A stretch of DNA of 64,000 nucleotides from Tenrec ecaudatus. Lineage: Eukaryota > Chordata > Mammalia > Afrosoricida > Tenrecidae. The stretch's first letter is position 1; every line of letters begins with the position of its first letter. Shown one piece after another: positions 22,405 to 32,694 of this stretch. The notes under the pieces are model-generated. The model saw nothing but the letters and a program-made list of their open reading frames with translations, did no database searches and had not been told where the DNA came from. The DNA lies in the NCBI RefSeq assembly GCF_050624435.1, contig NC_134540.1:25110001-25174000 (forward strand). Reading direction: 5' to 3'. A program made the translations under genes and the position numbers.

Positions 22405-23740
22405 TTTTGCTTAAGAAAAGCCCAAACAGGTATGTACTCAAACTATATGGTAATACTGTTGGGTTTTTTTTTACATAGCATTATCATCTCTATTTTCCAC
22501 CAAATGTTATTAAAGAACAACATAGTAAATGAAAGGAGGAATTTTCAAATCAGAAGTTGTTATTCAAAAATAAGCTATTTTGAAGCCTTTCTTAGGAAAT
22601 TAGGACCATTCTTATTAGTAACACCCATTCTCAAAACACTTTCTCCTTTAGGATAAATAATGAGTCTATCTTGTTCTATCTTCCACAGGTCATATCCTAA
22701 TATCAATTTAATTTTTATATTCACACAGTGCACCCATGAGGAGACATATTTCATATTCTTGAGCCAAAGCACAAAACCTGATGTATCTGCAGAGATCAGA
22801 AAGGAAAATGAAGTTCATAGCAATAATTTTGCTTTTCATCCTGGTATCCCGTTATGAATACTTTCAAATGAATCCCCCCTCTGGATTTGCGTACCTGCTA
22901 GAGTTCAAACACCTCTTTAAGCAAAGTGGCAATAAAAAGCTTTCATAAGTGCAAGCCTTGCTGAGTGAGGAATCATTAATGTGGAGGTGCAGAAAAACAC
23001 ACTTTCTTATTTGTGGGAAAGTGTTGGGGAAGCAGATTGTAGAATAAGAGTCATCAAAATGCAAATATAATAAGCTATTTAAGTAAACAAATATCACACT
23101 AATATTGTGCACTAAATCTTCTTTTCCCTAGCCTCCCTGAAGCAGACTTTCCATTTCTTTCTCTATACCAATCTAAAGTTTTGTTTACTTTAGGCCCAGT
23201 TGGAATACTTACACCTTAGCGAAGCTCATGTGTGAATAAACTGCAAGGTTTAATCCCCAGGTGGTGATGATCTCCTGCTTCTTCTAAAGGTGTCTCTTTT
23301 AAATGGGGTCAGGCATTTTACTATTATTGTTGTTAGTCTTGTTAATAGGGCCTCTATCTTATAGTCTAGAGCCAAAGAAAAACACAGTATTTGAATATAC
23401 AGAGTTTATCTAAGAAAATGCATTTCACTAGTTGCCCAGGAAATGCCTTGAGAAATGTAATTGAAATGATAGTTTGAAATCATTCAAGATAGAATAAAAC
23501 AAGCAAATTCCCCTAATGAACCCACCATCAATATTTTGATAATTTATCAGCACCAATCAATTAAGTCTCAAATTTTTATACGAAATAGCTTCAGAGAAAA
23601 TGGTGTTTAAATCATGAGCCATATATAGTAATTATCAAAAATCTTATTAGGAAGTCTTGCTTTCTTAGTAATCTTTACAGTAATGTGTTAATTCATATGA
23701 TGATGGCTCTGAGCATTATATTCATATCTTTGATCCTAGC
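22405..23740. other. AT-rich unique-looking intergenic DNA
   Basis: No gene or repeat family was recognised. Confidence 0.5.
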
Positions 23741-23741
23741 A

Positions 23742-23832
23742 AAGCAAAAGGAACCCTACTGAAGCAGTAGATTAACTGTTGGGATGCTAACTGCAAGGTT
23801 GGCTGTTCAAATCCACCAGCCATTCTGTGGGG
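23742..23832 (+). mobile_element. AfroSINE head fragment, sense
   Basis: GGAACCCTACTGAAGCAGTAG, GGGATGCTAACTGCAAGGTT and TCAAATCCACCAGCC correspond to the head and B-box region. The copy is truncated where an L1 3' end begins. Confidence 0.8.
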
Positions 23833-24122
23833 GTAAGAGGTGGTTACATGTTTATGTATAGATTTACTGGTTGGATATATAGCCCCCACCCCTTCCAGGG
23901 GTATGAATAACAGAAAAGTGGGTGGAGGGAGACAACAATATAAGGCACGAAATAACAAGAATAATATATAATTGAAAAAGAGGAGCTGATACCAAGGGTT
24001 CCAGTAGAAAGAAATTGTTTTGGATATGTTGATGGCAACATATGTACAAGTGTGCTTAATACTATTGAAAGATGGGTTGTTATCAGATTTGTAAAAGCCC
24101 CCAATAAAATGATTTTTTAAAA
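23833..24122 (+). mobile_element. L1 3' end, sense
   Basis: Matches the L1 3'-UTR family (GGTATGAATAACAGAAAAG, AGCTGATACCAAGGG, GATGGCAACATATGTACAAG) and ends CCCCCAATAAAATGATTTTT plus an A-tail. Confidence 0.85.
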
Positions 24123-24357
24123 GGTATACTGTCCTAAAATTCCTAAGAAAGAGTTCTAGTCCTAATTGACTTTATGAGTATGGGCTTATATTCATTTATC
24201 TTTATTTTAACAAAGCAAGAGATTGAAACGTGCAAACTGGATGTAAACAGGGTTGTGTGATTAAAAGATATTTTTAAAGGTCTTTGCTTTAAAACCTAAG
24301 TAACAAAGTAAATAAACTTAGTTATATATACTTCATGCTTTCATCAGGCATTCTTTT

Positions 24358-24588
24358 GATATGTCAAGAAAGATCAGTCCCTGGAGGAAAGCATGCTCCA
24401 TCAAGTAGCGGGACAGCATAAAGGGCCTCCAAGGGATGGATTGCCACAGTGGCTGCAACAATGGGCGGAAGCTTAGGATCCAATGTGAGCAAGGTGCCAG
24501 ATGGGGCGGCGTGCCTTTGCGTTGTGCACCAGGTTGCTGTGGGTCAGAACTGGCTCCGTGGCACCCAACAACTTCCTAAGAGCAGAAG
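24358..24588 (+). mobile_element. RTE/BovB-type LINE 3' end, sense
   Basis: AGATCAGTCCCTGGAGGAAAG, GGATTGCCACAGTGGCTGC, AACAATGGGCGG and CCGTGGCACCCAACAAC form the RTE C-terminal coding and 3' terminus in order. No open frame. Confidence 0.85.
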
Positions 24589-24726
24589 TAGGAAAGAAAG
24601 TCAGGATCTGAGGAGAAATACTATTTGTGCTGGTAACTTGTGGAAATACATATCTTTTTATCTTTGGTGATCATTCATTGTAATGATAATTCCTTTTTCC
24701 TAATTGGGAGTGAGTATTTTCATCCA

Positions 24727-24872
24727 AAAGGAACCCAGATGGCACAGCGTAGCATGCTTTGCGTGAGCCTGTGGCCCACCAGGTGAGTGGAGAGAAACCC
24801 AAAGGGCAGTTCTACCCCATCCTAGATCATTGCTGTGAAACAGAGACCACTTGACGGCAGCGAATGATTGAT
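24727..24872 (+). mobile_element. AfroSINE, sense, internally deleted
   Basis: Begins AAGGAACCCAGATGGCACAG and includes AAACCCAAAGGGCAGTTC and CACTTGACGGCAGCG. Part of the body is missing. Confidence 0.75.
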
Positions 24873-25299
24873 CATCTATGGTTGCAGTGGAAATAAAGTT
24901 ATTGAGAGATAGGCAGATGGAAATCTGAAACAGAACCAATTCTCAAATTCCATGACTGAGTGCAGAGAGCTATTTCTACTTCCACGTCACTGGAGCATCA
25001 TAGTGTCAAGACGACAGCCGTACCTGGATTTGCATATGATTAGATCATGCTCTGGTGGTCAGTCAGGAATACTATACACTTTTCTCTAAAATGCTGTCAA
25101 TATTGTTCAAGAGTGACCAGCCCCTGGGCCACCTTTAGGTAAATGCAGTCAAGGAGCTCTTTCTGAAGAGCTGAAGGTTCCGCTTTCTGATCATGGTAAG
25201 ATAATGCCACCATACACCCACACAACTGGATGTTAAAAGGTATCATTCCAAAGTTATAGGACTATTTATTTTTAAAATATCAAATGGTGAACTGATTGC

Positions 25300-25690
25300 T
25301 TCCTGATATATTCTTCATCTGATTCCGTACATTTCTGATGGGGCTGATTACACCTTTCTAATTACCTTCCCCCCCAAAAAAATGTGTGACATCATCATTG
25401 ATACCTCTTCAAAATGGCAATCTGAGCATCCTTGAAGGGCATTAAGTCCTGTTGCTTTTAAATGTTGTTGGAGATTGGGGAACAAAACGATGTCTGAAGG
25501 GGCAAGATCCAGGCTGGAGTGTAGATGGGCAAAGTTTCAGAGAAGTGAAAAACATTCCGTGTCTGAGATAGACTTGATTCAGAGTCAATGCCCAATCTGA
25601 TACCTTCTTAGTTTTTCCTAATACTAGTCTATATGAAATGATTGTTGTCTTCAAAACATAAAATTAAATGTGAACAGATTCACTGTCTTG
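25300..25690 (-). pseudogene. Mariner-like transposase remnant
   Basis: On the minus strand near 25540-25490, one frame reads HLHSSLDLAPSDI, close to the mariner YSPDLAPSDYH motif around a catalytic aspartate. The plus strand has the corresponding GGGGCAAGATCCAGGCTGG. Flanking frames are broken. The last 100 bp (TTCTTAGTTTTTCCTAATAC, GTCTTCAAAACATAAAATTA) recur at 32105-32205, pointing to an interspersed family. Confidence 0.55.
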
Positions 25691-25764
25691 ATGAAAAAAT
25701 ATCTATAGTGAAACTCTGTTCAATTTTCTTAAAATTTCTTCATAATAAACCTTCATAATTATAC

Positions 25765-25788
25765 TCTATCTATCTATCTATCTATCTA

Positions 25789-25831
<43 letters not shown>

Positions 25832-25846
25832 GTCTATCTATCTATG
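25765..25846. repeat. (CTAT)n/(CTGT)n compound microsatellite
   Basis: Blocks of CTAT, then CTGT, then mixed CTAT/CTGT units over about 80 bp, abutting an L1 3' end. Confidence 0.95.
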
Positions 25847-25847
25847 G

Positions 25848-26028
25848 GCCTGGGGTGTATGGTGGGGGAGGGAGGGGATAAAAAAGAGCTGATATCAAAG
25901 AGTTCAAGAAGAAAAAGAATGTTCTGAAAATGATGGTGGCAGCAATTGTCCAATTATGCTTGCTCTAATTGAATTATGATTCCTAATATCTATAGGAGCT
26001 CCCAATAAAATGATTAAAAAGATGAAGA
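25848..26028 (+). mobile_element. L1 3' end, sense, short
   Basis: GAGCTGATATCAAAGAGTTC, TGAAAATGATGGTGGCAGC and TCCCAATAAAATGATTAAAA mark the L1 3' terminus with its polyadenylation signal. Confidence 0.85.
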
Positions 26029-26029
26029 A

Positions 26030-26288
26030 AGAAAGAAAATCCAGCAACATGTCCTCTTTGGAATCATCCCAAGCAGTCACTGTTGGCTTTCTGGGATGGT
26101 TTTCCTGGCTCTGGCTTCTGGATGCTGAAGGAATAAATGTGGCAGAAACACTTTTGTAATCCCAGAAATTTTATGAGGGAAAGGGAAATTTCCGGGAATG
26201 GTGTCTCAGGAAGTACATGCTCTCTCTGGGCAGCAAGCAAGGCCTTTTTGGCAGGGGGCGGGGCAAGTCTGCTTGGGAGGAAAAATAC

Positions 26289-26323
<35 letters not shown>

Positions 26324-27040
26324 GAGGCCTTGAAAAAGGAGTCTAGGAAGAAGAGAGGAAGCTGTCTCCCCACCAAGGGCCAGCTGGGAGGAGGCAGGTA
26401 GTGGGGGAGCTCAGAAAAGGTGTGCTGTGCACACAGGAGGGCGCCTGCCCTCAATGCTGGAAGAGAGTGAGGCTGCCTCAGTCCCTGCTTTTCATCCCCT
26501 CTACCTCTGCGTGGAGGGCGGGGTGTGTGTGTGTGAGGTATTGACTGCTCTTAGCGGCCTTGTTTAGGCCCATGTGTGATGGCATGTGACTGGTTTCTAG
26601 TGCCCGTGTGTCAGCTTGTGGCCTTCATTGGGTGACCTGGGTCTGAGGATGCCCAGCTTTGGATGATCTCCATGCGGGTTAGAGGTGAGCTTGCTGTTTT
26701 CCACTCCCCTTTACTGTGGCATGACCGGCTAAATTTTCATTTGGTGTAGGCGCACGGTGGAGATAACCCCCTTTATCCCTAGTCTTCCAACCTATCATGA
26801 CTAGAATCTTCTGAGCTGCCTTGGCTCCCTGGAATTTAACGGGTCTAGCGGATCCTCTCTGAAGGCGCTATTTCATTGCAATGTATTTTTGTAGGCACCC
26901 GAAGTAGGTGAAGTGGGTCCTGGAGAGAACGTGTCCGCACCCAAACACTGACTACAGACACATTGGGACCCATTTTATTTGGAATAAAATGGCACATGTT
27001 ATCAACTGAAATCTTAGTAGCAATACATTTTACTTATCTT
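26030..27040. other. Unique-looking, moderate GC, nothing recognised
   Basis: Contains the CA microsatellite and G-rich patches. No coding evidence: frames here are short and some are built on the repeat. Confidence 0.5.
26288..26320. repeat. (CA)n microsatellite
   Basis: About sixteen CA dinucleotides. Confidence 0.97.
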
Positions 27041-27044
27041 TATA

Positions 27045-27235
27045 TATATTTTATAATAAGAACTATCATCTTCTGAGTAGTTACAATGTACCAAAGCAAT
27101 GTTGGTTTTCAGAACAATACTCCAAGATAGCTATTCTTGCTATTTTAACTCTACAGAAGGAGCATTACAGATGGAGAGTTGGGTGCAATGAACAATTATG
27201 TGGTAGCAGGAAACAGTGAGATTGGATGTAGACCG
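27045..27235 (+). mobile_element. MIR-like SINE, sense, very diverged
   Basis: TCTGAGTAGTTACAATGTACC, AACAATACTCCAAGATAGC and CATTACAGATGGAGAG follow the MIR order loosely. Confidence 0.5.
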
Positions 27236-27528
27236 ATCATAACTCAGGTGAGATCCAATCTTTAAAAACAGAATTTGCAACTTCTGCTGGCAAAAACAAT
27301 CCTAAAGAGCAAAAATGATTTTGACAAGAGCAGTATGAAAGTGTAGTTAGTGGGAAATGACCATATAAGTATTAAAATTAACAAAACATATTGGGTGTGT
27401 ATCTCTTACAACACCCACCCCCCCAAGCGAACCTTAAAATCAGTGGCTGAAACCAGATGTGGGCCGATATTTTCTCTTCTCGAATGAGTCCAGAGGTGGC
27501 CAATCCAAGGCTGGCATGAAGGCTGCCC

Positions 27529-27591
27529 TGCCTGAAACATGGATGCAAGGAGGCTGCTGAAGTCCTAGCAATCTCATCCATGTTTCAGGCA
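27529..27591. repeat. 17-bp perfect inverted repeat (hairpin)
   Basis: TGCCTGAAACATGGATG at 27529-27545 is exactly complementary to CATCCATGTTTCAGGCA at 27575-27591, with a 29-base loop. The flanks do not extend the pairing. No miRNA family was recognised. Confidence 0.9.
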
Positions 27592-27599
27592 AGATGAAC

Positions 27600-28435
27600 A
27601 GCACAAACAGAAATAGAGGGGTAAACTGACTGCCAATTGAGTCAGCGACTTCAAAAAGAGTTATTTTGATTTCCTATGCTATGAACTCTACCAGCAAAAA
27701 ATTACTCACATGACCAACTCTATTGATAAGGAAGGCTATGAAATGAGATTATTTAGATGGACACACTGCTGTTCTCTTTTGACCACAATGTCTGCTGATA
27801 AAGAAAAAAATTGCTTATTGGGCAGGTAGCCAAGAGCCTCTTCCTAATGATAACATCGTAAGATTTTGACAACTTGCATTTTATGTATAGATGTATACGT
27901 CATGTCATTTTAATTCTATATAATCATGCAGCCATGAAATTTGTATATTTCCCTGTACTTCAAATATAATGGCAATAAAGTATTTCCTTTTCATGCAAAA
28001 TAAATGGGTAAGAGTTATGTTGTGTTCACATAAAGACATTTTTCTTCAAAGCCATCAGGTTTCAATTTCCCCAACAAAATCTCATTCTGACAATGTTGGA
28101 AGTGAGGAGAACATAGAAATGTGTCTTACAATGTAGGAAAAAGTACACTGTAAAATTTTATTATTATTATGTTAACATGGTGAGGGAGCATTGAAGCAGT
28201 TTGAACTGAGTCCTCCCTCATCAAATTAAAAGAACAATAATTTTTTCTTCATTAAAAATGACTTTTATTCTAAGCAACAAAAACAATAACCACTGTAGCT
28301 CATGCTAAGTATAGCTTCTGAAGATTAAGGGGTTTTTTTTTTGTTTGTTTAATACCAAGTTTTCAGTGACTCAAAGTGTGATGTTAGAAATATTTGGAAA
28401 CAATAATATTTAAGCCCATTGTAATAGAATAGCCT
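27600..28435. other. AT-rich intergenic DNA
   Basis: Nothing recognised. Confidence 0.5.
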
Positions 28436-28439
28436 GTCC

Positions 28440-29090
28440 TTACAACTTCCTTTAATGCTTAGCTGCCAGGTGCTGTGGAAACCTTTTATTTGTCTTATTC
28501 TTTCAACATGAAGGTCACATTTTTATGGACCATTGATGTCACCCTATTTCCCACCTCACGCCTTGTATATTTTCAGGCACCGTGGCCCCAAATGAAAAGC
28601 ACTTCCCTTTGTTTTTCTACAAGCTCCCGCAGCATTCTTACCCCACAGCAGTGGCCAGGATTCCAAATGACTTTTTCCTATGGTTAATCTGGCACATAAA
28701 GCATTTTATCTGTACAGAAGCAATTGCCATCTAAATTGTTTTTTGATCCACAGATACATTTATTTTCCTGTTTTACTCTTGCTATTGTTTTCATTTCTCT
28801 CTGAACACACATATGATAAATATTTTAAAATTCATCTTTGAAGACAGGAAGCAAATATGCTCTTTCAAAAGGGGACGGGGCGGCGGTATAAACAGTGTTT
28901 ACATTCCCATTCACAAGTCAATTCTTTCAGTTCAGGTTTCTGTCTCAGCCAGAAATGATATCCAGAATCATAAGCATTGTACTCTTCATTTCCCTTTGCA
29001 ATCTTTATTCCACACACAGCCTGAAGTTTTTAGGGATATTTTCCGCGTCTTCAACTGGTTCAGAATAAGTTTTTCAAAGATCCGGGTTTG
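28440..29090. promoter_or_regulatory. Candidate conserved non-coding stretch with paired forkhead-like sites
   Basis: No repeat signature. It contains GGGGACGGGGCGGCGG (28871-28886) directly followed by TATAAACAGTGTTTACA (28887-28903), two convergent TAAACA-type half sites. Function is inferred only from motif texture. Confidence 0.3.
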
Positions 29091-29131
29091 ATAGTTTCAT
29101 GGGCTGGTAGAACAAGCAGAAAGTGGGAGGG

Positions 29132-29644
29132 TGTGCTAGTCTGGGTAATTTAAGGAAATAAAAGCACAAAAACTCATGTATAAGAGAGAGTTTTACATAA
29201 AGGTTAAGTGCACATCAAGAACACATCCCAACCCAGTGCTGCCCAAACCCACAAGTCCAACATTAGCCCATTAACCCATATGTCCAACACCAATCCACAA
29301 AGTTCTCTTCCATCTCACAAAACAGACGCAATGATGCCAACTGCAGGAGGAAAGCTGAGTCGGTGAATGTGTAAGCATCTCAGCACTGGCAGTGGTCTCC
29401 CCACAGCTTCTCCAGCACCCAGGGCTGCATCAGGGTGGGTCCATGGGGCTTCTCCTCAGGGATGTCTTGCAGGAAGAGAGCCAGCTGAAGCAGGGAACTG
29501 GCTAAGGCAGCTGCACCCTGGTCCAACCATCACAAAGCAAGACACCTGAGAAAGGCGAGGCTCACCGAGCCATTTATGTCTCTGCCCTTCAATTAATCCC
29601 ACAGTGTTTATCGGCCAGGTTGGCACAGTAAACTAACTACCTCA
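29132..29644 (-). mobile_element. Solo LTR, ERVL/MLT2-like family (copy 3)
   Basis: 513 bp, with perfect 5-bp target duplications: GAGGG at 29127-29131 and GAGGG at 29645-29649. On the minus strand it begins TGAGGTAGTTAGTTTACTG and ends CCAGACTAGCACA. This copy defines the element boundaries best. No internal retroviral sequence adjoins it. Confidence 0.9.
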
Positions 29645-29784
29645 GAGGGGAACCAGAAAGATTAAGCAACTTCTGGGTACTTAGTTTTTCTGGTAGGGAA
29701 CTGTGGAAAATGGTTTAGGAAGTAGAATATGCTAAAGAACCAATAATAACTAAGACGTTAAATTGCAGATATTCTTTAATCTGT

Positions 29785-29932
29785 GGAAGGATCATCCGTG
29801 GCATGCTGGGGAAACCCATAGCTGCTAACTGAAATGTCTGTGTTTACAACCCACCTACTGCCTCTGCGGGAGCAAATGTTTGGAGGTGCACCTTGGAAAG
29901 TCTATGGGCTAGTTCTTCACTGTTCTCTAAAG
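29785..29932 (+). mobile_element. AfroSINE-like copy, sense, diverged
   Basis: CATAGCTGCTAACTGAAATG and CAACCCACCTACTGCCTCTG recall the head and body. CCTTGGAAAGTCTATGGGC recalls the older AfroSINE body type. Confidence 0.55.
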
Positions 29933-30256
29933 AAACACAAGCAGAAACAACCACAATTAAGGAGGAGAGGGAGAGATGGCCAGCACTGAAAAGCGGTTGT
30001 GAACATTTGTCAGTATTGACGCAATTGCGATAATAAAGTTGCATGTTCGGATGTGGAGTACACTGGTAGGAGTGATCTTGGGCTTGTCGGGGCTCCTCTA
30101 GGTATATATGTCCTATTTGCTTCTCAGATCATCAAGTAAATCCTAAATTATTAGAACAATGTCCTGAAGTAGAAGGTACCCTGCTAAAATTGCCTTTATG
30201 CTCCTTTCAAAATTATTTTAATGCATATGGAAATAATGTCTTTGGCAGGTTTTCTA

Positions 30257-30405
30257 TGAGCCCTGGTGGTGTGGTGGTTACGCATCGGGCTGGGATCCAC
30301 ATGTTGAAACCACCAGCAACTCTGCTGCACACAGACTGGGCTTTCTAGTTCGGAGACACTTACAGGCTCAGAACCCCACAGGGGGCCACTGTGGAAAAAA
30401 CTACA
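30257..30405 (+). mobile_element. AfroSINE, sense, tail missing
   Basis: GAGCCCTGGTGGTGTGGTGG, TTACGCATCGGGCTGGGATC and AACCCCACAGGGGGCCACTG are clear head and body matches. Confidence 0.9.
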
Positions 30406-30755
30406 GGAAACCAGTTTTCTTCAGTGGTCTATAGACCAATGATTATATAAACCCAAATTACATATAAACAATATAGTAAACTCATTGCGTGGACAAAGCC
30501 ATAGCTCCAAACGCGATCATGGTTCTCAGACGGTATCCTGCATACTACATTAAAAATAAGCAATGAAACATATTTTACAAAAGATCACAATTTATAGGAG
30601 AAATACCTTGAAATAAAACCATGTACATGTGACATTACTTATCAGCTTCACAGCAAAATCAGTGCATGATGTCACGCCCTGACTCTGAGAACATAGGAAG
30701 CTCTACAGGGATGCTGATGTTGGCGACGCTGAAAGGGGTGATACGGTAAAAGCCG
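30406..30755. other. Intergenic, nothing recognised
   Basis: Includes a 14-bp perfect palindrome TGGTCTATAGACCA at about 30425-30438. Confidence 0.5.
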
Positions 30756-30758
30756 AGG

Positions 30759-31000
30759 GCACTGGTGATTCAGTAGTGGTAGAATTCTTGACTCTCACGT
30801 GGGAGGCTTGGATGAGATTTCCAGTGAATGTACCTCAAGCACACCTGAAACCCATCTGACAGTGTTTTCTCCCATGATCCTCTGAGGCTGACTAGGTTTT
30901 AGCAGAGAGACCAAGATGGGCTCACTTGACAGCAGCTCACGACACCACAGGCAAAGAAGCTAGTAGACAATGCAATAGACGGCGTGGGTCGTCAACTCGA
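30759..31000 (+). mobile_element. tRNA-Gly-derived SINE head with RTE-like body
   Basis: 30759-30832 resembles tRNA-Gly: GCACTGGTGATTCAG and GGTAGAATTCTTG around the A box, then TCACGTGGGAGGC. The A box carries an extra TAG, the anticodon is changed and the B box is worn (GGATGAGATTTCC). The next 150 bp (GAGGCTGACTAGGTTTTAGC) follow the RTE 5' head. This is a SINE, not a tRNA gene. Confidence 0.65.
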
Positions 31001-31024
31001 GAGAACACTGCAAAGAACGGGAAT

Positions 31025-31968
31025 TCTAGAAAGCATAATTTTGCCAAACTGGAACCTATACATAGACACACAGGCAGCCCTTTGAACAGAACAAGAGGGT
31101 ACTGCACGTTTTAAAATCATAAAATGTGTGTTCCAGGGTTGCGTTCTGTCACTAAATGTATCCAGTCTGGTTGCTAAGCAAATGATTTGAGAAGCTAGCC
31201 TCTATGGAGCAGAAGATGGCGTTAGCGCAGAGGAAGGCTGATGAACAAGCGGTGGTAAGCAGATGGCACGACTTGCTTGCTGAAAGTGAAGGACCAGAGG
31301 CACTTACTCCTGAAGAGCGCTGAGTCTAGCCATGTGTACGGATCAAGCGAAACATAAAGAAAATAAAATCCTTACCATGGCTCCAGTAGGTCACATCATG
31401 AGACATGGAGAAAAGATTGGCGATCTCAAGGATTTCATTTGACTTGTATCCACAGCCAACGCTCCTGAAAATGCAGTGAAGAAATCAAACCTATTGCATT
31501 CGGCAAATCTGCTGCTAAAGACTTCTATAGGGGTTGTAGAGTAACGATGTCACCTGGAGTTGCTGACCAAAGCCATGGTATTTTCACTCGCCGCATGCCT
31601 GTGTGACATGGCCAATGAATAAGGAAGCCCCGAGAAGGATTTATATATTTGAATTCTAGTGTTGGAGAAGACGCTTGGAGTGATTTGGACTACCAGAAGA
31701 AGAAACAAATCTGTCATGATAGACATCCATTTCGGACCGCTTTTCATGAGTGACCAGGACCTGGAAATGGGCATCATGCTCGGTTAAAAGGAGGGTCAGC
31801 AAACCTGAGGAAGATCGTCACGCAGATGGGATTCACAGTGCCTGCAACAATTGGCTCCAACTCTCACAAGTATGGGGATGACGCGCGCTGGAGCCCCGCT
31901 GCATTCTGGTGTCCGCCGAGAGGTACACGCCATGAGCTGACTCAGGGGCATCAGTAAGTGACAACTTC
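31025..31968 (+). mobile_element. RTE/BovB-type LINE RT domain to 3' end, sense
   Basis: RT-domain sequence starts near AACCTATACATAGACACACA and runs to the 3' terminus near 31965 (CATGAGCTGACTCAGGGGC). The catalytic box is destroyed: the AGGCTGATGAAC...AAGCAGATGG region reads R-W-stop-A-D-G where the family has R-Y-A-D-D. Frameshifts are frequent. Confidence 0.85.
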
Positions 31969-32104
31969 ACCTACAGTGCGTAGTGATCTTAGTATTTGCA
32001 CAGGGCAACAAATAAGATCCGTACCCTGTCTCAACCTATTTGCTCCCTAAACCACTTACATGCACATAATGCAGAGAAGTAAAATCACCTTCCATGCCTG
32101 CAAT

Positions 32105-32205
32105 AGACCTGATTCAGTGTACATTTTCTAACCTGTTATCCTCTTAGTTTTTCCTAACACTCCTCCATGTGAACTGATGACGGTCTTCAAAACATACAAT
32201 TAAAT
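32105..32205. mobile_element. Fragment shared with the mariner-like copy at 25.58-25.68 kb
   Basis: CTCTTAGTTTTTCCTAACAC and GGTCTTCAAAACATACAATT match 25602-25670 in the same orientation with spacing conserved. Confidence 0.55.
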
Positions 32206-32289
32206 CAAAATCTCTCTCTCCCGCGCTCCCCCGTGTGGATGCGTGACTGTGACTGTTTATACTGCAAGCTTGCACGGAGTCTTCCCGGC

Positions 32290-32690
32290 CCAGAGTGACC
32301 AGAGCCACATTTTACTTTTGTCAGAAGTGGCGCTGGACCTTGATGAGCGTGTCGAAACGCTGTCGATAGAGAAGCTCCCTGTGTGGATTAATTCAGTGCA
32401 CAGCTGGGGCTGGGAAGGCAAGCCCGTTCTGGGGAATGAAGAATGGCGGAGCAGGGGTGGAGCTGCCCGCCTCCCTCTCCACAATGTACTAATCCGCAAT
32501 TTGGCACTGCCTTAAAAGAAAAGAAATCTAAATTGAGGCCAGCTGATTTCTTACTGAATCAGCCAGCTGGATGTGGAGCCAATTTCCGCAGCTTCCACGC
32601 TGTGGTAGCCAGGAAATATTTTAATTGAAAGAACTCTATGTTGACAAATACCGAACACAACCTATTTATAACTTTTAACCAATATTTATG
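32290..32690. promoter_or_regulatory. Candidate conserved non-coding stretch with paired E-boxes
   Basis: Unique-looking, with retained CpGs. CCAGCTGATT (32539-32548) faces AATCAGCCAGCTGG (32557-32570), an inverted pair of CAGCTG E-boxes. AACCAATATTTATGG lies near 32678. No coding frame is supported. Confidence 0.35.
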
Positions 32691-32694
32691 GAAT

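Noticed and set aside
30425..30438. 14-bp palindrome TGGTCTATAGACCA as a regulatory operator
   Set aside because: Isolated, and within the number expected by chance in 64 kb of AT-rich DNA.
30759..30832. tRNA-Gly gene
   Set aside because: The A box has an insertion, the anticodon and B box are changed, and it is joined to RTE-like sequence, so it is a SINE head.
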